Assembly: GCF_000001735.4 (NCBI RefSeq)
Contig: NC_003070.9
Location: 19,205,971 to 19,269,970 of the forward strand
Origin: Arabidopsis thaliana
Lineage: Eukaryota; Streptophyta; Magnoliopsida; Brassicales; Brassicaceae
Length of the DNA: 64,000 nt
Reading direction: 5' to 3'
The translations under genes were made by a program, and so were the position numbers. The notes beneath the pieces are model-generated. The model saw only the letters and a program-made list of their open reading frames with translations, was not told where the DNA came from and ran no database searches. Below, piece after piece: positions 35,914 to 46,993 of this stretch (its first letter is position 1; each line of letters opens with the position of its first letter).

Positions 35914-37054
35914 TATTCTTCTTACTGTCCAAAAGAAAGAGCCTTTTCTTTAGATATCAAGCTATGCATATAAGGATATATGATTTTTATGAGCCACTTT
36001 TAAAAGTCTCAAGTCAGCTACATAAATAGATAATTGAGACCTTTTTTTTCAGGATGGAAAATAATTCGATTTCGATAGAACAAGTTGTGAGAAAATGACA
36101 AACTCTTTAGTTTTTTGGTCAACCATGACAAGAGGTCGAAAACACTCTCATGTACTTTACTAATTTTAGACCACTAAACCGTCAACGCAAAATAACACGC
36201 TTTATTTTGATGTTGTCGACGTCGAAAAACTAGGAATAATATCTAGAAAGGAAACGTGCATTAAACCATAACCTTCTAAGTTCTAGTTAATAATCTTACA
36301 GATTTGTTGAATTTGACTTTTATATGGCACGTCATTGTTTGATCTGTCTTTCTGTGTCTTTCGTTCTAGATGGATATGGCGTTTTCGTAATTGAATCTCC
36401 ACCGTCAGAAGTCAACCATCATCCAGCTTGTAGTGTGTGTTTTTGGTCAAAAGGCTTGTATATGTGAAACTCGAATTCTTTCGAATTTATACATCATATA
36501 TAGTGTTTTTGCTTTGAACAAAAAAAATAAAAATATATAGTGTTTTTGCATCTCAATTCAATCTCCAATGATTTTATATGTATAATTTGTTGGATTTTTG
36601 GTTGAAAAAATTCCTTATGATATGGAAGAAGAATGTGGATACTTGCTATGGATGAATAAGTCAGGATGATCAATTAAAATTATGCGTGTTCACCCGAAAA
36701 ACCATAAGAAAAGGAAAAAGTGGGAGCCAAAAATGGATTTACTCATTTACAAGAGCAAGACGGACGAAAATGGAAAAAAAAAAAACGGCAATCTCAAAAC
36801 ATGATACCGTTCGGATTGAAAAGGAGTTTGCATTAACTATGTAAAATTATTAGTTTTAATTGAAAAAATCACTGAAGAAGTATACTTCGATTAACCACTA
36901 GGATACCTCGATTAACCTCAAGCTGAACACAAAATTTTGAGAGTAAGAAAACTTAGAAAAACATTGTATGGTTATATGTGGATGACTTATTCTCACATGG
37001 TGTTTAGAAGAAACCATTCAAAAATTCAAAAAGAAGCTGAATTCTTCATGTAAA
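35914..37054. promoter_or_regulatory. SIF4 upstream and SIF1 downstream region
   Basis: GTCAA/TTGAC cores cluster at about 36119-36200. A block at 36305-36360 (TTGACTTTTATATGGCA, then CATTGTTTGATCTGTCT) is shared with sites upstream of SIF2 (51185-51246) and the At1g51860-like gene (55994-56055), so it is probably an ancestral promoter segment. The left part is the SIF1 3' flank. No gene is seen. Confidence 0.5.
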
Positions 37055-40000
37055 CTACCGAGCCAATGGGGTCACTTCGGTACCAAAGGTCAAGCTTACT
37101 TCTATAGAACCTTCTGAGTCCATGTCTCGAATCGCTCCTCCCCTTGAATTTTCAGATGTCAAACACTCGTTTAATTCAATAACAACTTGAGACATGTTCG
37201 GTCTTCTAGCTGATGAAGGATTAAGACAACACATCGCTAGCTCAACAGCTTTCCAAACAGAAGTGGAATCATAATCTCCATTTAGACTTGGATCCATTAT
37301 ATTTTTTATGTCTCCTTTTGTAAGCACTTCCCCAACCCATTCTGCTATATGTGGCTTTTCACGTCTTGGGTCTATCACGGGTTGGTTTGTGATGATCTCT
37401 AACAATACGACTCCGAAACTATAAACATCACTCTTTTCAGTCAACCAATTTGTTCTGTAGTATCTGGAAAATAATATAGAAAACAAATTTTATGTGGGTT
37501 GCTTTGTAATTGAAGGAAAAACTAAAATCCCTTAATTAAGAGGTAATACTTACTCGGGATCGAGATATCCAGGAGTTCCAGCAACAGCTGTTGAAACATG
37601 AGTTTCACCTTCAATCGGGAATGATCTCGAGAGCCCAAAATCAGCAAGTTTGGCATCAAATTGTTCATTCAACAATATATTTGTTGTTTTGATGTCTCTA
37701 TGCACCATTAGTGGTTTGCATCCATTGTGCAAATACTCAAGTCCTATGTCACAAACATTAGTTTTTTACAATATTGAAAACTTCAAGTATATGAAAAAAG
37801 AAAAGAACGAAACAAACCTTGGGCAGATTCAACGACTATTTTTAGTCTAGTTCCCCAATTTAAAATGAAGTGGTTTCGTGTTCCTGTGTTTAAAAAGAAC
37901 ACTTTGAGATAAATGCTAAAGTCTTATATTCGCACTATAGAACTGATAAAATACAGTTAGTCATTATTGTCTTACCTGACATGTGTTCTTTTAAATCTCC
38001 ATTGGCCATGTATTCATATATAAGAGCCAAGTTCTCTCCTTCGTCACAGTATCCAACAAGGCCTACCAAATTCTTGTGATGAACTCTAAGAAGAAGTTCT
38101 ACCTAAATACCCAGCCAGAAATCAGAAGTTATAGATATATATCCTTCAAAATATTTGAATCATTGATGCTTTTGTTTCAATTAGATAATGATGAAAGTGT
38201 GAATTTACCTCAGCTTTGAATTGTTTATATCCTTGAGATGAAGAATGGGAGAGTATCTTAATAGCTACTTGTTCAGTACCATTCACCAAACCATGATAAA
38301 CAATTCCAAACCCTCCTTTCCCAAGCACTCTTTGGAAGTTATTTGTCATTTGCATAACTTCAGAGTAAGTAAACCGTTTATTCTTCGTCACTATTGCTGG
38401 TTCTGCAGATCTACGGGATCTACCATTCGACGCTTGTACATATGCTGCTGGTGGCCCTAAGGTTACAAAAAAAAGAAAAAAAGGTAGTCAGACTTAGAAC
38501 TTAAGTTTGATATTTATGTATATAGTGATATTACTCTTGAGCGTAATAATTACACCATTACCTTTTGATTGCGTTTTCTTTTTAAGAACAAAAAACAGAA
38601 CCAATGCACCTATAAGAATAGCTATTGAAGCAATTGATGCGACCACTGGTGCTATGATGCTCTTTTTCTTATGTCCATCTCCTTTGTTAACACATAAACC
38701 ATCTGTGCAAAGAAGATGAGGGTTGCCTTCGACACTGCAACATTTTATGATGTTAAAGACATATTAATCAATTAGAAAAAGCTGGGAAAACAAAATAAAT
38801 TTACTTTAATTTCAATCCTTTCTTCTGAAGAAGTGAGAGAGGCACCGATCCAGTGAGATTATTACCACTTAAGTTTCTGTTGAAGAGCCAAAACATAAGC
38901 AATCATGTTCTCGCAAAATTTATAGCAATAATTCAAAAGTTAGAAAAAGGGGAAAAAATGTAATGGCCCATGCATGGAAACTTACATAACCAAGAGTGAT
39001 TGTATGTCAGCTAGAAATTTAGGTATATCACCAGTTAAATTATTATCTGACAAGTCCCTACCATTAAGAAAGGAGAAAAAGCATATCAACTATGATTCAG
39101 TTCCAAAGTTAAAAAGAATTTGAGGTTTGGTCAGCCGCAGAGACACGTACAAGTATTGAAGATGGGTTAGATTTTGAATGCCTTGTGTAATGACCCCATT
39201 TAAACCACTTGAAGATAAATCTCTATAAACATAAAGTGTGAGATATGAAACAAAAAAATGATTTAAAATAATATAAATTATCAAATGATTCTTCTCACAA
39301 GGAAATGATTATTGGTGGTATAGAGATATCTGAGTTGTTGCAATTTAGACCGTCCCACGAATACTGTTTGGGGACACATGGATCTCCTTGCCAACTGATT
39401 CTATTCAATCCATAAGTGTTTTGAACATCGTTGATACCAGTAACTGCATTGGCAAAGCTTAATGATATATAAAAAAAAAACATAAAACACAAGGACTTGT
39501 TAGATAAGCTCAATGATGTAAAAAAGACATACCATCATCTTCATTTGTCTCCATTTGCGGGAAATCAATCACAGTGAAAGCCTCAATAGCATTAAGTAAA
39601 GGCGGAAGAGTTGATTTCAGCGTCTCCACAAGCTGCAAAATACACGCCCCTCCATTACATTGCTCGGGGCTTAAGTCTTGTATGGTTTCGGTTTTTAGCG
39701 GTTTAGGACTATAAGGTCCAATTGTATACTCCCCATTCAACGTCACATTGAATTCTCTTGTATCATTGGCCCTTAGAGATTGAAGCTCTGCAAAGTGAAT
39801 GTAGGAGTAAAATGGTGTAGTAGGAGGCTCTATTGTCCATGTAATGTTCAAGGTCGCATTAGCATTTAGCGGCGTCGCGGCTGTTGACATTACGCTTTGT
39901 GGTAGTTCATAAATAGTGCTAATATTTACATTGAGATTCGTAGTTACTTGCGTCCATGAGTTCTGGAAGATCGGGTACCATTTTCGGTCATACACATCAT

Positions 40001-43000
40001 CCGGGAACCTGACACAATCGTTTATAAAAAAAACTGTCATAATTTTTGTATTAGATCGCATTACTAATCTGACATATGGCTATCGTTTCAAAAGCAAAAA
40101 CTATTGACATGTAAATTTTGGTATTTTTCAAGAGAGAAAAAATATGTTTTACTGTAAGCCAATAGTTTTGTAGTAGCTTTCTGTTCATTGGAAATTTATA
40201 AATGAAAACATAAATACAATGTTTCTCTTTCTGTTTTGGCAGTTTATAGGATCAAAACTTTTATTATTCACATAAAGTAAAAAAAAAAAAAAAAATTTTT
40301 TTTTTTTTAAACATTCTTGACGACCCAAAGAAATTTTATTAGAATACGAAATATTGTGTAAGAAATCTTATATAATATGACAAGGTTTTTTTCTATCTTT
40401 GCCTAACAATGCGACATTTGGCGCTCTATTTTAGTGACATGTGTCCTCTTCATTAAGTTTTAATTTGATATTCTAAATTTTTTCTATTTCACTCTATTAT
40501 ATTTGTAATCTCTATAGTATATAATGTTTACTTTAAAACAAAAAAAAATATTAATCATTGTTAGAAAAATATGATTTAGTATAATATTCTTAGAAAAATA
40601 TATACTAAAAATATGATTTAATATACCTATCTTACTTTGGGATTGTCTTTTAATTATTTTTTGAATTTTTAAATAAATATTATCATACCTACTTTGGGAT
40701 TGTCTTTTAATTATTATTTTTAATTTTTAAATATTTATTAAATATCATAACATCTTTATATTTTTAGTGAAAACAGAAAAAATAGTATTTATAATATTTT
40801 AGTATAAAAGATCCAAATGACTAAACTCAAATAAACATTTATGTCAGAAATAAACACAACACCATGCATGTAACGTTTATGTTGCAAATGTTCTTCTACA
40901 ATTATTAACATTTATGTCACAACAAATAGACGTTGGGATTAGGGAAAATTAAATTGATAACACAAAAATGACACAGAAATATTCAAGGTTACAAAAATCT
41001 CAATTCTCAACTGCTACAAAACATAATACTACTATCAAACATACAAATAGAAATATTTAATATAGTCAAAAACAATAAATACACAACTTTTGTAACGTAT
41101 AGTTTTGCTAAGCTAACGTATAGTTTCAATAAATAAATTACAACGTATGGATTAATTGGAAAATTCATGATCCTTTTAAACCCTACTACTTAATTCACAT
41201 AGGTTATAAATAGTGACGTTTTTTCTAGCTAATGACACACAATATGATGGAAGCAAGAATAAATATCAATGAAAGACAATTTATCTCAAGGTAATAACAA
41301 GCTACCAAGGCCATCACGACTTCACACAAACATTAACAATCGCAAAGGTAATATATCATTCATGTTTAGAGTTTAGTTATCAGATCATCTTAAGGTAATA
41401 ACAAGCTGTTAAGGTAATAACAAGCTGAAGTGCAGGAGCCGCTATTATTTTTCTAGCCTTCATCAAAACATTTATGTTGTAGTTGTCCTCCAAAAGGTAA
41501 ATATTTACTTTTCTCTTCCTTCTATTTAAAATATATATTTTTACTATGTTCTATATTTAACTCATGCCAACTGAAAAATGTGACCAAAAATAATAAAAAA
41601 CTTGGTGAGTGCTATAGGTGGACATGTGAAAGGTAATTATGATTGATTGAGAAGATCTAAAACATAAGACACAAGGTATATTATTCTATTCTTTCCTTTC
41701 AGTTTCTGCTTCTTTTTAATGTTTTTAAAGTTTGTAGATGTTGTTTAGATCTTGAGCGATGTTTGATGAAGTTCTTAGTTAAGTTGCTAATATGCATGCA
41801 TGTTAGTCTTCAAAAGTATTCTCTTTTTTTCTTAGATCTCACAAAAAAGACCAAAAGTAATTCAACTGATGAATTTAGATAAAGTAATTTGTCTTCTAAA
41901 CCCAAGGCAAGTGTTCATAATTGACATTAGGATGATTTTACGTCATTTTTTGCTTATTATGCTTCATATGTTTAATGACTTACTTATTTTATATTGAAGC
42001 AAGTAGACACTAACCAGACTAAACCAAGACTACAGTTCGATAGAAATGACATGGATGACGTGGTATAGAGCCTATAATGAGCGTGGAGCTTATACAATGA
42101 TATGTATTCATGTGTTAATATTTTTTTCAAGTTGTTATATTGTAACATTTTAATTTACATTGAATCAAAGAAAGTCAAGTATTAATTCTGATCACCAATG
42201 ACTAGAGATGTCAAAATGGGTAACCCAACTCAACTCAACTCATAATCAAATGAGTTTAGGGTTAAATGAGTTATGGGTTGACCCAACTCATTTGATGGGT
42301 TGAGTTATTAAATGAGTTAACCCATTTAAGTAATAATTTAATTAATTATAAATAAAAAACAATAATAAATAATTATTATTATTAATTCATTATCATCAAA
42401 CTTAAGATATTTACGGATTCCACTTTTTATGGGTTTACGGTTTTTGCGGGAAAATCACGGGTTTACGTTTTTGGCGGGAAAATTATAGGTTTACGTTTTT
42501 GGCGGGAAAATTACGGGTTTACGTTTTTGGCGGGAAAATTACAGATTTACGTTTTTGGCGGGAAAACCACGGGTTTACGTTTTTGCCGGGAAAATCACGG
42601 CTTTACGTTTTTGGCGGGAAAATCACGAGTTTACGTTTTTGGCGGGAAAATCACGGGTTTACGTTTTTGGCAGAAAAATCACGGATTTACGTTTTTGGTG
42701 GGAAAATCACGGGTTTACGTTTTTGGCGGGAAAATCACGGGTTTACATTTTTGGCGGGAAAATCACGGGTTTACGTTTTGGCGGGAAAATCACGGGTTTA
42801 TGTTTTTTGGTGGAAAAATTACAAGTTTACTTTTTCTCAATTTTATCGCTTGTATATTTAAGAAATTTGAAAAAATATTAATTTTATTAAATTGGTTTAG
42901 ATGTGTTGGTTAAACTTAAATTGGCATTGGTTTAGAGATTTTAGTTGTATTAATTCAATTTTACAAAACTTGATGGGTTAATTGGGTAACTCATTCAAAC

Positions 43001-44180
43001 CATTAACCATTACAACCCAAATCATTTTACTCATGAAACCAATTGACTCGTCAACGCATTTGACCCATCAACTCATTTGAGTCAAAAATTTCAATTCATT
43101 AGGGTTCATGGGTTGAGTTGAGTTGAGTTGACCCATGATTTTGACCCATTTTGACACTCCTACCAATGACCAAGTTTATAGAACAATGACATTTTTACAA
43201 GTTATACACATACTATATATAATGAAATATATATATATATATAATTTTGACTTAGATATCTAATAGTCAAAGGGTTACAATTTAATTTTTTAGAAAAACT
43301 TTTAGTTACAAATATTTTTTGGTTTGCTAATATATATTTATATATTTTATTATATTAAATTTACCCACGCATCGCGTGGGACCTTTTCTAGTTATTTTTA
43401 TATAACACATGTATATAGAAATAAATCCAAACAATTCATTGAGACATATGATTATATATAAGATAAAAAATTTGATCGTTACCTTATACGACGACTTGAA
43501 TTGCTAACATACATCCTGAATAAGTACTTCAATGAACCGCTTTGAGTAGCGTATACATTTTTCTTCAATGGTCGGAGCTCCAAAACATTTATAAAAGGTA
43601 TACTTATTCCCGTCTTAACAAGACATATCTGCAAAGAATTGAATTTGGTCACATGGATGATCTCCTCTGTCGTGTCATTACTACTCACCGTTGTCCATAA
43701 ATTCGGACCGAGGTAAAGGTCGAAGTTCGGGTCAACATTAAGCCCATCATAATTTCCATAAACGAAGGTGGCCTTGATCAGATAATTGGTGTCGCGGGTG
43801 ACATTTAGATTGTAGCAGTTTCGTATTCCGTCTGGAAAGTATCTCATTGTCAAAGCCGGCTTATCCACGAATGGTTCGAAATCCTTGGCGATTCTACCAG
43901 TCTTCCCAGTGTTTATTAAACCGGTATCTGATGTATATGTTAAACCTGTTTGAGGTGCATTGTAAGGTGACTCGGGAGGGGATAAACCGCAATCTACACT
44001 AATGAATCCTATGAAGATAATAGATTAATTATTAGTTAATAATCTGATAAACTTAGACGCGTTGAAGAACATAAACACATAAAAGAAACCAACATATTTG
44101 TGCTTACCGGTTTGATTTTGAGCTTGAACAAGATGAAGTATTAGCACAAAAATGGTAACGAACACACAATGTCTCTCCAT
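37055..44180 (-). CDS. SIF1: Malectin-like LRR receptor kinase (SIF1) split by a transposon-filled intron
   Basis: Thirteen exons: 44108-44180, 43483-44008, 39533-40008, 39299-39443, 39151-39222, 38986-39057, 38805-38876, 38562-38734, 38209-38456, 37976-38102, 37818-37883, 37554-37743, 37055-37463; 2649 nt, 882 residues. All domains of the family are intact, including GKGGFG, VAIKI, HRDIK and DFG. Exons 2 and 3 are separated by 3474 bp (40009-43482) holding a Helitron with a nested hAT element. The donor GTAACG and acceptor CAG at its edges are intact and both exons are open, so splicing could still join them. I believe reference annotation treats the two halves as separate loci (At1g51830 and At1g51840), which would follow from the long intron. 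The single-gene model is my inference. Confidence 0.75.
42203..43162. mobile_element. hAT-type non-autonomous element with 8-bp target duplication
   Basis: The left end TAGAGATGTCAAAATGGGT and the reverse complement of the right end, TAGGAGTGTCAAAATGGGT, are near-identical. The TAG(R)G(R)TGTCAAA form is typical of hAT termini. The 8-bp duplication CCAATGAC flanks it at 42195-42202 and 43163-43170. The sub-terminal arms are rich in CAACTCAACTCA / TGAGTTGAGTTG motifs. It is 960 bp, has no transposase, and carries the 28-bp minisatellite in its middle. Confidence 0.85.
42431..42836. repeat. 28-bp minisatellite whose unit contains an E2F-binding consensus
   Basis: About 14 units of GGGTTTACGTTTTTGGCGGGAAAATCAC-type sequence (28 bp; one unit is 27 and one 29). 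Ten units contain GCGGGAAAA, whose complement TTTTCCCGC fits the E2F consensus TTTSSCGC. Nine of these carry the full TTTTGGCGGGAAAA. Units beginning at about 42571, 42655, 42683 and 42794 have a mutated core. The period is not a multiple of three and units lack stops, so three overlapping ORFs (42499-42913) are artefacts. Confidence 0.9.
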
Positions 44181-45484
44181 GGTTCTCCTGACTGTCCACA
44201 TGAGAGCTTTTTGTTTTTACGATACCAAACTATGCATACAACTATATGATCAAAATTCATAGTCAACTCATTATAAGATTAAAGAATTGAATAAAGAAAT
44301 AATTGAGAATATTTCCTTACCGGTACAAAATCATTTGATAGAGAGAGTTGCGAGAAATTAACAAGTGTTTTAAAAAACAAAATCTTATCTGTTAACAACA
44401 ATGAAGAGAGTACTTGTCTTCATAATATTACATATGATAATATGATGGTAAGGTAAAAATGAATATCTAAAAGACTAAAACCAAGAATAATAATAAGAAG
44501 TTGTATAAGATATCAGAGGAAACATGGAAATCCCCATGGTCCAGTAGTTGATCAAGATTCAAGGATTAATATTGTTACTCTAGGTTTGGGGTTCAACTCC
44601 TAGAAAACACAAATTCTTGAAGTGCAAAACTAACCAAAGATTCAGAATGCCGCATGCAAAATCATTGGTAGTGGTCTTGAGTGTTACGATGAAAGCTTGT
44701 CCATCACGAAATTGTCGTATATTTAGAACCGTCCGTTGACGATCCAACCTTCCACATAAATTTTTGTTTCAACTCAAAAATTACACGCTGAAATTTTGGT
44801 GTAGCCGACATATTCGCTGATATTATTTTATTTTAGTCAAAATTCGTATTTGTTTCTAATTTGTATGACCAAAAAGTGAGCCTTCACTAGTTGTGTGCTT
44901 GATGAATTTAATACTTCATACAAGTAGTTCATATATTACATTCAACGTTTTTAGACAAAATATATCGTTTTCAAATAGGAGACCTATCAGGGTATCACCT
45001 CCACCTAGCAGCTAGAATTTGAGCATTTTAGAATATTTTAGGTGTTTTAACATAAATTAGTATATTGTATATATAATAGCAAGTAAACTACATTAAATAA
45101 CATGATTTATAAACAATAGAATAATAAATAACATTTTATAAGTCAAAAGAAAAGCAGTATACTATATATATTCAATATAAAAGAAAAACATTTAACGTTG
45201 ATTAAGAGTATAAAAGTTCGCTTGGTTTTTAAAAATGTAATGTAGATGTTTACTATTTAAAACAGTAGATAGTCACTGAAAATACAAGTTTAAAATGATC
45301 AGACAGGAAAATGAATTAATTTCAAATTAAAAATTAAGTGGACAAAACGTCTAGGCAACCTTATATGTACTAGTCTATTAGATACATGAAATTTCGCAAC
45401 TGGTTTAAGTCGGCCGTTGACCAGATCGAAACTGTAGCCTTCACTAGTTGTGCTTGATGAATACAATTTATAAAAAATTTAGAT
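44181..45484. other. SIF1 upstream region and intergenic DNA
   Basis: The promoter of SIF1 should lie in the first few hundred bases. A candidate SINE begins near 44531. A direct repeat GCCTTCACTAGTTGTG...CTTGATGAAT occurs at about 44881 and 45438; a related phrase is at 51410, upstream of SIF2. No intact gene is seen. Confidence 0.45.
44531..44760 (+). mobile_element. Candidate tRNA-derived SINE
   Basis: An A-box-like TGGTCCAGTAGTTGA (from 44537) is followed about 40 bp later by a B-box-like GGGGTTCAACTCC (44588-44600), the spacing of an internal pol III promoter. The GGTCCAGTAGTTGA form resembles the head of several Brassicaceae SINEs. I could not define a tail or target duplications, so the right end is a guess. 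Confidence 0.4.
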
Positions 45485-45910
45485 AATTGCAGCTTAATTA
45501 CACCTTCCCATCAATAAATCTGAGAACTTAACATTCATCAAAATGACATAATCTCAAACTATGGATTGTTTGAGACTTTAAATAGCTTGTGACCTTTTAT
45601 ATACTTCCTCTGTTTTTTGTTGTTTGATTTTTTAGAAAATAAAATTGTTTTAAAAAGATTAATTTTTTAGGTTTTCAATGCAATACTTATTAGTTTTAAT
45701 TGATAAATTGTAAATTTTAATAAAAATTATTATATATCATTGGTTTAAAGTTATTGAAAATTGTAAATTACAAAAAATAATACATTTAAAAGCAACATTT
45801 AATATGTTTTCTTAATATTTGTGTTTTTCCTAAAACAAACAAAAAGGAACAAAGAGAGTATAAAATAGCAGTTGAGTGTTTAAAATTAATCATCGCAGAA
45901 GTAAACTTAA
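45485..45910 (-). pseudogene. Relic of receptor-kinase exons 4 and 3, interrupted by a MITE
   Basis: On the + strand, ACACCTTCCCATCAATAAA (about 45500) and CTCAAACTATGGATTGTTTGAGAC (about 45553) align with exon 4 and the start of exon 3 of the At1g51860-like gene (about 54030-54060 and 54238-54262) and with the relic at 56488. After the MITE, GCAGTTGAGT...TCATCGCAGAAGTAAA (about 45868-45903) continues the same exon 3 alignment. Much internal sequence is deleted. Confidence 0.55.
45604..45858. mobile_element. Stowaway-like MITE inside a receptor-kinase relic
   Basis: The left end CTTCCTCTGTTTTTTGTTG and the right end CAAAAAGGAACAAAGAGAG are degenerate inverted repeats of the CTCCCTCYGTT type. 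TA flanks both sides (45602-45603 and 45859-45860). It is 255 bp, with no coding capacity. Confidence 0.6.
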
Positions 45911-46494
45911 ATTTTGTTATACCTCGATTTTACAAAATATGGTGGTACTTTACTAGTATTTAAGAGAATTGATTCGGGTACCAAATTAAGTGTACCTATA
46001 TTTTCTGTCGAACATCTTGACAGATTTCTAAAGTTAGGTATTCTTGAGGTGGAGCGATTTAATCATTTAAGGTTGGCTGACATGCCAAAACGTGTTATCG
46101 TGTGAGTGTAGGAACAAAGTACGGGAAGATATCTTGTTTCGATTTGTAATATCAATAAGTAAATATTTCCAGTCTCCTGTAGTAGTGTATTTATGGGTCT
46201 TCGTACGAGAGTAGGGCCCACAAATCCAGAGAATGCGTGGTATCAAAGCCGAGCCTAGACATGTGTGGTTTCAAGTAGCTTCACACCGCCTTTGTGAAGG
46301 TCTTGGTAAGTGGGGTGATTGTAATGCCTAGATTTTTAGAAATATAGAGGTGTGATGAGGCACGATTAAAAGAATTGATTTTGTTACATGTGTCACATAT
46401 TTCTTTTTTGTCAAATTTATTGACAAAACATTAGAGTTTGTGACCTTTTATTTTGAAAGTCTTAAAAATTTTCATAACTCATTACATTGAATAC

Positions 46495-46765
46495 AGTTGT
46501 TATCGCGAGCTTTTAGTACCAACCACCTAATTGCTGTTGATAATTCTCTGGTCGCGCTATATATAAGAGTAGACTGCTCCAAGTTTTCATTAGACACTCT
46601 TTCAAATCCTCGTTTCCCCGAAAATTTCTCAAAATTATGTCATCTTAAGTACCTCAGGATACGTGATCCTACGTTCCTTTTTTAGGATTGCTGGATTGCA
46701 TGATTTGTCTCTCTTTTAACTATACATACATCGACTAATGGGGGTGGTTGGAACTGTAAAAATTA
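46495..46765 (-). pseudogene. Relic of the receptor-kinase N-lobe exon
   Basis: On the + strand, GCTCCAAGTTTTCATTAGACAC, then TCTCAAAATTATGTCATCTTAAGTACCTC, then GACTAATGGGGGTGGTTGGAACTGTAAAA-like sequence align in order with exon 9 of the At1g51860-like gene and its acceptor (about 52925-53118). The glycine-loop codons are damaged and frameshifts are evident. The ORF at 46497-46685 is not a gene. Its order relative to the exon 4/3 relic is the reverse of that in a normal gene, so either the region was rearranged or two separate dead copies remain. Confidence 0.6.
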
Positions 46766-46993
46766 CGATAACTTTTCTTTTATCTGCCTTCACCTCCTAA
46801 TTTCTCATCTAAAATTGAACTGTAAGTATCATATGAGGGAAGAAAACCGATTTTAACTTATAATCACATGTTTAATAAAGAAGTTCATTGCTCATTAACA
46901 AAGATATATATCACATAGACAAATTTCATTACATGAAATAGAAAATAAATAAAAATCCACGTTACATATGGCGAAAATATGAATTTATGTAAA

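Larger units (their letters stand above)
40366..43391 (+). mobile_element. Complete non-autonomous Helitron in the SIF1 intron
   Basis: It starts TCTTATATAATATGAC at 40366 (preceded by A) and ends with the hairpin CCCACGC-ATC-GCGTGGG (43364-43380), seven bases, CTAG (43388-43391), then T. The first 90 bp closely match the reverse complement of the other Helitron's 5' end (31430 downward), and the two 3' hairpins share CCACGCATCGCGTGG. It is 3026 bp. I see no Rep/helicase coding. It contains tandem repeats (57 bp at about 40624-40740; AAGGTAATAACAAGCT three times between 41289 and 41428) and a nested hAT element. Confidence 0.88.

Noticed and set aside
42431..42836. CRISPR array
   Set aside because: Head-to-tail units without unique spacers, in a plant nuclear genome.
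42431..42836. Interstitial telomere repeat because of GGGTTTA in each unit
   Set aside because: Only one heptamer per 28 bp, never in tandem; the rest of the unit is unrelated.
42499..42913. Three overlapping long ORFs with repeated [15 protein letters not shown] peptides
   Set aside because: The 28-bp period rotates through all three frames and the unit lacks stop codons, so ORFs arise automatically. They are a minisatellite artefact.
46497..46685. 62-codon + strand ORF
   Set aside because: It is the opposite strand of a decayed kinase exon.
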